Below are positions 1 through 4,119 of a DNA stretch of 6,374 nt, piece after piece; the first letter of the stretch is position 1; each line of letters begins with the position of its first letter. The translations under genes were made by a program, and so were the position numbers. Source of the stretch: Candidatus Tariuqbacter arcticus (GTDB taxonomy: Bacteria > Electryoneota > Tariuqbacteria > Tariuqbacterales > Tariuqbacteraceae); assembly GCA_013202315.1 (NCBI GenBank), contig JABMRZ010000220.1:1-6374 (forward strand). Direction: 5' to 3'. The notes under the pieces are model-generated. The model saw nothing but the letters and a program-made list of their open reading frames with translations. It was not told the origin of the DNA and did no database searches.

Positions 1-10
1 CCATATAGGA

Positions 11-36
11 GATCCTTCACTAGCGTTCAGGAGGAC
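11..36. repeat. degenerate dispersed-type palindromic repeat
   Basis: The plus strand reads GATCCTTCAC, then TAGC, then GTTCAGGAGGAC. The outer arms TCCT and AGGA pair, as do the inner AC and GT, with a TC/TC mismatch between them. It resembles the 'CATCCTGA.CG.AG.GAAGGATCT' type of intergenic repeat that I know from many bacterial genomes; read on the minus strand it is CCTCCTGAACGCTAGTGAAGGATC. The assignment rests on remembered resemblance. There is only one copy here, so repetition cannot be shown from this window. It lies downstream of the last gene. No T-run follows it on the minus strand, so it is not a convincing terminator. Confidence 0.3.
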
Positions 37-106
37 GGGTTTTTAGGACTTTTGCAAGAACTTTGAATGATATAATCTTTCACCCTATTTCTCGCCTCAA
101 TTCTTT

Positions 107-141
107 TACTTGATACTTGGCACTTGGCACTTGATACTTAC
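107..141. repeat. heptamer tandem array (YACTTGR), about 5 units
   Basis: Consecutive 7-bp units on the plus strand are TACTTGA, TACTTGG, CACTTGG, CACTTGA and a decayed TACTTAC. On the coding (minus) strand the motif reads AAGTRYC. The array begins one base after the TAG stop codon (142-144) of the DUF362-like gene, with no spacer. The unit length equals that of the three other arrays in the window, but the sequence is unrelated. The remaining bases to the left (37-106) hold nothing I can recognise. Confidence 0.85.
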
Positions 142-1266
142 CTATCCCCACTCCCTGGTAATTCGATAATGACATTCTCTTCCTACCGCTCCCTGCGAAT
201 CGATGAATGCCCTGCGATTGGTGATCCCAATTAATAAGCTTCTTTCGGGGACGAATTCAGCCTTTTCGCTTCTATATATTTGATAATGTCCTTCATATCC
301 ATCATCCGCCCATCGAATTTCAATGTCATCTCCTTTCCGAACAGCATTCACTTCCTGGACTACAGGTGCGGATGGATTCTTAATCTCGACCAAGTTTATC
401 TTACCGCTCCATTCATCCCCCATTTCCCCTGAAACCAACTGATCCAGCAGAATCGAATCACAGCCGAAATAAACCGCATTTTCATCGTTGATTCGATCTA
501 AAACGAAAAGCCGGAACTTCATTCCCAGCGGATAATGAATCCTTTCATATACCGAATTCAGCGTTTCCTCATCGATTCCATTCGGCAATTCGGGAAATTC
601 CCGACACCAAAAACAGCTTAAATATGCGTCCCGGCAAGGATGCTTCCCCGCCAATTCACCCGCCGCGGAAACTAATCCCAACTGGAATTGACATTTCCTG
701 CTCAATATAGGATACGGAATCAAACTGAAATTATCAAATTCCAGCGGATTATCCAATTCCTCATCGAAATCATCATCCATTCCCGCTTGATTCAGGAAAA
801 GTTGAGTTTCATTCTCATCCAATTTCAATTTATCGGCTGGGTCTTTCCTACCATCCCAAATTAAAATCTTATCTCTGTCGAGCAGTCCTTCCTTATAAGG
901 GAACTTCTTCAAAGCTTCTACCAAACAGTTTAAAATCAAATTGATATGTTCACATTTATTCTGGAATATATTAATCTTTATACCCACCTTCCCATCTTCC
1001 ATTAATCCGGGGAAAAGCGTCTGAAGAAAATCCTCTTCAGGAATATCCGAATAAATTACCCGCAACCCCGCTCTGAACATCTCTCGCAATGTTCCGCTTC
1101 GCACTTCACCATTGACCAGCGCCGTTTCATCCTGAACCTTGACAATCGTGGGCAGTCGTTGCTTTAAAGCAGGTTTCAGGGTTTCTTCACCGAACAACGC
1201 TTCCGGCGCTAACACAGTTCCCACCGCCGCTTTAGCGAATTTCTCTATGAATCCTCGCCGTTCCAT
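142..1266 (-). CDS. Tat-exported DUF362-like protein with C-terminal FnIII-like domain
   Basis: The 374-residue product starts MERRGFIEKFAKAAVGTVLAP, a short twin-arginine leader (RR at 3-4, F at 6, then a small hydrophobic stretch), so export across the inner membrane in folded form is expected. Residues about 38-150 follow the DUF362 layout: a variable segment, then DGKVGIKINIF (91-101), a helix with conserved-looking cysteines (C105, C114), and DKILIWDGR (132-140), which matches the family's 'ViVWDr' strand. FRLFVLD (251-257) and FGCDSILLDQ (267-276) sit where the family has 'StDPVALD'. C192, C211, C218 and C221 (C-x6-C-x2-C) form a cluster that could hold metal. Residues about 298-374 look like a fibronectin-III-type beta sandwich (ADDGYEGHYQIYRS, then YRITREWG). 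DUF362 has no settled function. The ATG at 1266 is immediately preceded by an in-frame TGA, so no longer protein is possible. A weak GGGA lies 10 bp upstream. The family call is moderate; the leader and FnIII-like tail are clearer. Confidence 0.7.
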   Translation of the reverse strand: MERRGFIEKFAKAAVGTVLAPEALFGEETLKPALKQRLPTIVKVQDETALVNGEVRSGTLREMFRAGLRVIYSDIPEEDFLQTLFPGLMEDGKVGIKINIFQNKCEHINLILNCLVEALKKFPYKEGLLDRDKILIWDGRKDPADKLKLDENETQLFLNQAGMDDDFDEELDNPLEFDNFSLIPYPILSRKCQFQLGLVSAAGELAGKHPCRDAYLSCFWCREFPELPNGIDEETLNSVYERIHYPLGMKFRLFVLDRINDENAVYFGCDSILLDQLVSGEMGDEWSGKINLVEIKNPSAPVVQEVNAVRKGDDIEIRWADDGYEGHYQIYRSEKAEFVPERSLLIGITNRRAFIDSQGAVGRECHYRITREWG

Positions 1267-1296
1267 TCATTAACATTCCCAAAATTATATCATTTT

Positions 1297-1370
1297 ACCG
1301 TTCACCGTTCACCGTTTTCCGTTCACCGCTCACCGTTTTCCGTTCACCGTTTTCCGCTCACCGTTCACCG
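1297..1370. repeat. heptamer tandem array (WCCGYTY), 10.5 units
   Basis: Ten full 7-bp units plus four bases run without interruption: mostly ACCGTTC, with ACCGTTT, TCCGTTC, ACCGCTC and TCCGCTC variants. On the coding strand the units are GGTGAAC, GGTGAGC and GGAAAAC. The variants alternate in a patchy order, as expected if small blocks were duplicated. The array fills nearly the whole gap between the 248-residue gene and the DUF362-like gene. It extends 6 bp into the former, so the last codon CGG and the TGA stop (1365-1367) are repeat bases. TGA recurs with a 7-bp period and so appears in all three reading frames. Confidence 0.92.
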
Positions 1371-2111
1371 ATTAACATCATCCCACATCTTCTGAACCGC
1401 CTTCATTTCCCCTTTCACGGACAACACCACCGCCCCTTCCGAACCCAATATCCCTCCTGAAGCGATGTGCGTCGCTTCCAATCCATACAGGATTTCCATC
1501 GCCTGGATTTCAGTGATTACCTTCGCCCCCGGTAAAGGCAAAAGACCGACCTTATGTCCCATACTGAATGAGAATCTATCCTGTCCGGTTTCCCGGCAGG
1601 CTTCTTCTACTGAAGGTATCAGTTTTTCCAAGCCAACCGGGCAAATCAAATTCGCCCCTCTCGCAGCGACAATCGCCCAGAATATCCCCACAGTCCCCCC
1701 TTCAGGGTTGGCAGCCAGCGCTCCGGCATTCCCTTCGGCGTCCACCGCATTAGCGCCTTTGATGAAAACATCATCGGCGGAGAATTTCTCCAGCGCCTCC
1801 TTTGTGGATATTTCGCTGATTTCGCCTTTGACCAGGATGATGGGCTTCAATCTCTGATCTTCTGGGGTGGCGTCTAATTTGCCTTGGTAAATCCTGCCCG
1901 CAGTATAGCGGAAGACATCGATTTCCCGCCCGGTGATTTCCCGCGCCACATATCCATTGGTGGTTCCACCGGCTATTATCACTATCCCGCTTTTCAGCGC
2001 ATTCTTGATTTCCTCGATCTGAGCCGCCGCCTTGGCGATGAGTTTCTTCGATTCCTCAGGACGGAGCACAACCGCCGCCCGAATTAGTCTGTCATCTCTT
2101 TCATAAAACAC
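1365..2111 (-). CDS. conserved hypothetical protein, 248 aa, GTG start
   Basis: I recognise the overall pattern of this protein as a conserved uncharacterised family but know no name or function for it. It has no signal peptide and no membrane segment, so it should be cytoplasmic. Well-formed motifs, in order, are AGGTTNGYVA (47-56), ADDVFIKGANAVD (112-124), GNAG (127-130), EGGTVG (137-142), CPVGLEKLIPS (157-167) and GGILGSEGAVV (219-229). The Gly-rich turns alternating with hydrophobic strands suggest an alpha/beta fold binding a phosphorylated or nucleotide-like ligand, possibly of the NagB/RpiA/CoA-transferase kind; that is inference only. The start must be GTG at 2111: an in-frame TGA lies about 27 bp upstream, no in-frame ATG occurs before residue 184, and AAAGG sits 10 bp before the GTG. 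The ATG at 2104 is out of frame. The final Arg codon and stop are formed by the heptamer array that follows. Confidence 0.85.
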   Translation of the reverse strand: MFYERDDRLIRAAVVLRPEESKKLIAKAAAQIEEIKNALKSGIVIIAGGTTNGYVAREITGREIDVFRYTAGRIYQGKLDATPEDQRLKPIILVKGEISEISTKEALEKFSADDVFIKGANAVDAEGNAGALAANPEGGTVGIFWAIVAARGANLICPVGLEKLIPSVEEACRETGQDRFSFSMGHKVGLLPLPGAKVITEIQAMEILYGLEATHIASGGILGSEGAVVLSVKGEMKAVQKMWDDVNR

Positions 2112-2121
2112 TGTTTTTATA

Positions 2122-2126
2122 CCTTT
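2122..2126 (-). promoter_or_regulatory. ribosome binding site supporting the GTG start
   Basis: The coding strand reads AAAGG here, 10 bases before the GTG at 2111-2109. It decides the start of the 248-residue gene, because the nearby ATG at 2104-2102 is in another frame and no alternative in-frame ATG lies near the N-terminus. Confidence 0.5.
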
Positions 2127-2149
2127 AATAAAATATAATCACCAAGTAG

Positions 2150-2168
2150 GGTGGGTTCTTAACCCGCC
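2150..2168. repeat. intergenic hairpin, 8-bp stem and 3-nt loop
   Basis: GGTGGGTT, a CTT loop and AACCCGCC form an inverted repeat. As plus-strand RNA it has eight pairs with one G-U wobble; as minus-strand RNA that position becomes a C-A mismatch. It lies between the nitrilase gene and the 248-residue gene. It resembles the 'GGGTGGGTTcttAACCCGCC' type of dispersed intergenic palindrome. It could weakly terminate or stabilise the upstream message, but no U-run follows on the minus strand, so I do not call it a terminator. Confidence 0.5.
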
Positions 2169-2206
2169 TTGTTTCTTCTTTAATACGCGTTATTAACCGC
2201 CTTTTT

Positions 2207-2246
2207 CATCCTACATTTTACATTCTACATTTTACATTCTACATTC
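2207..2246. repeat. heptamer tandem array (CATTYTA), 5.7 units
   Basis: Units on the plus strand are CATCCTA, CATTTTA, CATTCTA, CATTTTA, CATTCTA and a partial CATTC. The alternation of C and T at position 5 gives an apparent 14-bp higher-order period. On the coding strand the motif is AATGTAG/AATGTAA, which carries TAG and TAA in every frame. The right-hand 15 bp lie inside the nitrilase gene and encode its last four residues (Glu-Cys-Arg-Met) and its TAA stop (2232-2234). Confidence 0.9.
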
Positions 2247-3083
2247 GTTCTTAATCCTCATAAGTTCATCGATTGAGATATTAATATCTTCCTCATTCAT
2301 TATGGGTGTGGATATCCGGTATTTTCTGATATTCTCTTGGGAAACTTCCACCGTTATCATCGCTTCCTCGAAGAGCGGAGCTTCTTTGATGATTTCGCCC
2401 CCCGGCGCCGCTGCCATCGAATTGCCGCCGAACAACAAGCCATCTTCATACCCCGCGAGGTTGGCGAAAATCGTGTAAATCCCAAAAACGGAAGCGTAAA
2501 ATTTGTTCCCATCCTCAAAACACTTCAACGGCGCCGGTTTATCTTCGGTGGGAAATCCTCGCGCAGGCACCGCCCCCTGTATTATCAGATAATTGCACCC
2601 ATCCATCGCATAAATATAAGCCAAACCCGGATGCCGGGCGTCGTTGCAGATTAATGTTCCAAAACGACCCAGCCTGGAATCGAACGCCCTCACTAAATTA
2701 CCCTGCGCAAAGAACCGCTTCTCATCGAAAATTCCATAAGTGGGCGGATATATTTTCCTGTATATATTGATAACTTCTCCCGCTTCGAGGAAGAATGAAG
2801 CGTTATAGAAGAAATATTCCTTCGATTCTTCCACCGCCCCCAGGCAGATTGAAATCCCCTCGCTCCTTTCCAACAGCGGATCTAATATCGGACTATCGGA
2901 GGTAATCGCCATTTCCGGAACCAAATCCCGAAGAGTGTATCCCGTCAGCGAAAGTTCAGGAAAAACGATTAATGAAGATCCCGCTTCCAATGCCCTGTCG
3001 GTGAATTCTATATGCTTTTGGAGGTTTTTCCTTATATCTCCGATAACCGGCTGAAATTGTACTATGGATATCTTGAAACTCAT
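2232..3083 (-). CDS. nitrilase-superfamily carbon-nitrogen hydrolase
   Basis: The product is 283 residues, the usual size of a single-domain carbon-nitrogen hydrolase. Members of this superfamily cleave amides, nitriles or carbamoyl groups through a Glu-Lys-Cys triad. All three residues are visible: E43 in FPELSLTGY (41-49), K110 in YRKIYPPTYGIFDEKRFF (108-125) and the nucleophile C146 in LICNDARHP (144-152). E121 corresponds to the family's second structural glutamate. The lysine-region motif resembles the glutaminase domain of glutamine-dependent NAD synthetase, and no synthetase domain is attached; this suggests an amidase or an ammonia-supplying partner, but the substrate is unknown. The protein has no signal peptide, so it is cytoplasmic. 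Its ATG overlaps the stop of the upstream radical SAM gene as ATGA, which implies coupled translation. The C-terminal tail ECRM and the stop codon come from a heptamer array, so the true ancestral end may have been altered. Confidence 0.93.
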   Translation of the reverse strand: MSFKISIVQFQPVIGDIRKNLQKHIEFTDRALEAGSSLIVFPELSLTGYTLRDLVPEMAITSDSPILDPLLERSEGISICLGAVEESKEYFFYNASFFLEAGEVINIYRKIYPPTYGIFDEKRFFAQGNLVRAFDSRLGRFGTLICNDARHPGLAYIYAMDGCNYLIIQGAVPARGFPTEDKPAPLKCFEDGNKFYASVFGIYTIFANLAGYEDGLLFGGNSMAAAPGGEIIKEAPLFEEAMITVEVSQENIRKYRISTPIMNEEDINISIDELMRIKNECRM

Positions 3084-3865
3084 TTCTGTTCCAAGAATGC
3101 TTTTACAGGAACCCCGGTCGTTTTAAATGTATAATCTGCAATTCGATGCAGCATATCATCCGTTAAACGCGTCAAACCCATCTGAACTAAATCTCTATCC
3201 AATGTGTAAATCTGAACCGATTCAGGTTTGATTCTGACTAAAGCTTCCATCCATCTTTCAAGTTCAAAGCCTTTATAATTAACCACTTCGCCGTCCACGA
3301 ATAGCGTCTGTATGGTTATACCCCGCATTCCTTCCAGTTTTTCAATGATATCGCTGACTTTTATACGCTGGCGGGGGCGGTTGAGGTTTTTAAAAACGGT
3401 GTCGGTCGCAGCGTCAAGCTTCATTATCGGCATATCGAACAAGCTGAAGGCTTCCAATACTTCCGGCTTCTCCAATCCGGTCGAATTCGATAATATCGCC
3501 ACCGGTATTCCCAGTCGGTGTTTATCCCTTAATGCGATTACTTCTCTGACGATTGCGGGAAATTCAGGATGCAATGTGGCTGTCCCATTCCCCGAAAAAG
3601 TGATATAATCGATGTAAGTATCACTTCGCAGGGCAGCCTCGACCTCTTTTAAAATACCTTCCATCGGAGGGCAGTGTTCCGAACTATATTTGTAATCTGT
3701 CCTGCCGTAAAAGCAATATAGACAATCGAAATTACATACCTTGAAATCGGTGGGCAGCAGATTTATCCCCAACGATTTACCCAGCCGCTTGGAACTCATA
3801 GGCCCATAAATCACACCCTTCTGCAATGGAATAGGATATTGTAAATCCTTTACTTCTTTTGGCAT
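3080..3865 (-). CDS. radical SAM protein, COG0731 (TYW1-like) type
   Basis: The 261-residue product has the canonical C-x3-C-x2-C cluster motif CNFDCLYC (C44, C48, C51), which binds the [4Fe-4S] cluster that cleaves S-adenosylmethionine. It is preceded by YGPMSSKRLGKSLGINLLP (20-38), the hallmark of this family. Other family blocks follow: FSGNGTATLHPEF (90-102), LSNST (125-129), KLDAATDTVFKNLNRP (149-164), IQTLFVDGEVVN (185-196) and VQIYTLDR (217-224). The only other cysteine is C65, so no SPASM-type auxiliary cluster is likely. COG0731 includes archaeal TYW1 of wyosine synthesis; bacterial members have no settled role. The usual acidic 'GNGEPT' motif reads GNGTAT here. The ATG at 3865 has GGGTGA 6 bp upstream (3872-3877). 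The stop overlaps the nitrilase start by 4 bp. The gene stands behind about 250 bp of repeat-rich DNA, with an AT-rich stretch at 3881-3904 that may contain its promoter. Confidence 0.93.
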   Translation of the reverse strand: MPKEVKDLQYPIPLQKGVIYGPMSSKRLGKSLGINLLPTDFKVCNFDCLYCFYGRTDYKYSSEHCPPMEGILKEVEAALRSDTYIDYITFSGNGTATLHPEFPAIVREVIALRDKHRLGIPVAILSNSTGLEKPEVLEAFSLFDMPIMKLDAATDTVFKNLNRPRQRIKVSDIIEKLEGMRGITIQTLFVDGEVVNYKGFELERWMEALVRIKPESVQIYTLDRDLVQMGLTRLTDDMLHRIADYTFKTTGVPVKAFLEQK

Positions 3866-3921
3866 ATTCGTTCACCCAGCTTTTATAATGTTATAGATAA
3901 TTTACTGGCGGCAAGAAGTGC

Positions 3922-4063
3922 TTTTTCTGTGTCTTCTGTACCTTCAGTGTATTTCTGTGTTTCAAATCTTTTTTCTGTGCTTTCCGGGCTTTCCGTGCCC
4001 TTCTGTGTTTCAATCTTTTTTCTGTGTTTTCCGTGTTTTCCGCACCCTTCTGCATTTCAAATC
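3922..4063. repeat. three tandem ~47-bp repeats with ~9-bp internal sub-repeats
   Basis: Three diverged copies lie end to end: 3922-3968, 3969-4015 and 4016-4063. Each starts with T5-6 followed by CTGTG and ends with TTTCAA(A)TC. Inside each copy a ~9-bp sub-unit of the form TTTCCGTGC / CTTCTGTGT is repeated four times, so the element looks like a short repeat that was amplified and then duplicated as a block. Because the sub-unit is near 9 bp, the minus strand stays open and yields a Lys/Arg-rich reading frame (3891-4100), which I regard as an artefact. The repeats lie in the gap between the beta-helix gene and the radical SAM gene. Confidence 0.85.
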
Positions 4064-4084
4064 CCAATCCCCCACATCCAATCT

Positions 4085-4119
4085 TTATATCTAATATCAA
4101 ATATCTAATATCATATATC
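4085..4119. repeat. heptamer tandem array (GATATNN on minus strand), 5 units
   Basis: On the coding strand the units are GATATAT, GATATTA, GATATTT, GATATTA and GATATAA. The first unit begins on the base directly after the TGA stop (4122-4120) of the beta-helix gene. The array is AT-rich, and TAG and TGA recur at unit junctions. It is followed, in the direction of transcription, by about 20 bp of plain sequence and then by the 47-bp tandem repeats. Confidence 0.88.

Noticed and set aside
1465..1857. Plus-strand 130-residue open frame opposite the 248-residue gene
   Set aside because: The minus-strand frame has strong protein-like motifs, while this one is Ser/Pro/Ala-rich with no motif, consistent with a shadow.
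2150..2168. Rho-independent terminator after the nitrilase gene
   Set aside because: The stem pairs better as plus-strand RNA, contains a C-A mismatch on the transcribed minus strand, and is not followed by a U-run in that direction. It is kept as a hairpin or repeat only.
2180..2196. Small inverted repeat TTAATA-CGCGT-TATTAA in the nitrilase downstream gap
   Set aside because: A six-pair all-AT stem is unstable and easily arises by chance in AT-rich intergenic DNA.
107..2246. CRISPR array interpretation of the repeat clusters
   Set aside because: The units are 7 bp, contiguous and without spacers, and no cas gene is present.
3885..3914. Possible promoter for the radical SAM operon: TTGCCG at 3914-3909 and CATTAT at 3890-3885, 18-bp spacer, minus strand
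   Set aside because: The -10 box matches only 4 of 6 bases, the start point would fall almost on the ribosome binding site, and FCB-group promoters can differ from the E. coli consensus. It is too weak to list as a feature.
3891..4100. Minus-strand 69-residue open frame rich in Lys, Arg, Asn, Thr and Glu
   Set aside because: It is a translation of the 47-bp and 9-bp DNA repeats and the adjoining heptamer array. The near-9-bp period keeps the frame open, as in the familiar spurious 'NTENTEK' proteins. No ribosome binding site or domain supports it.
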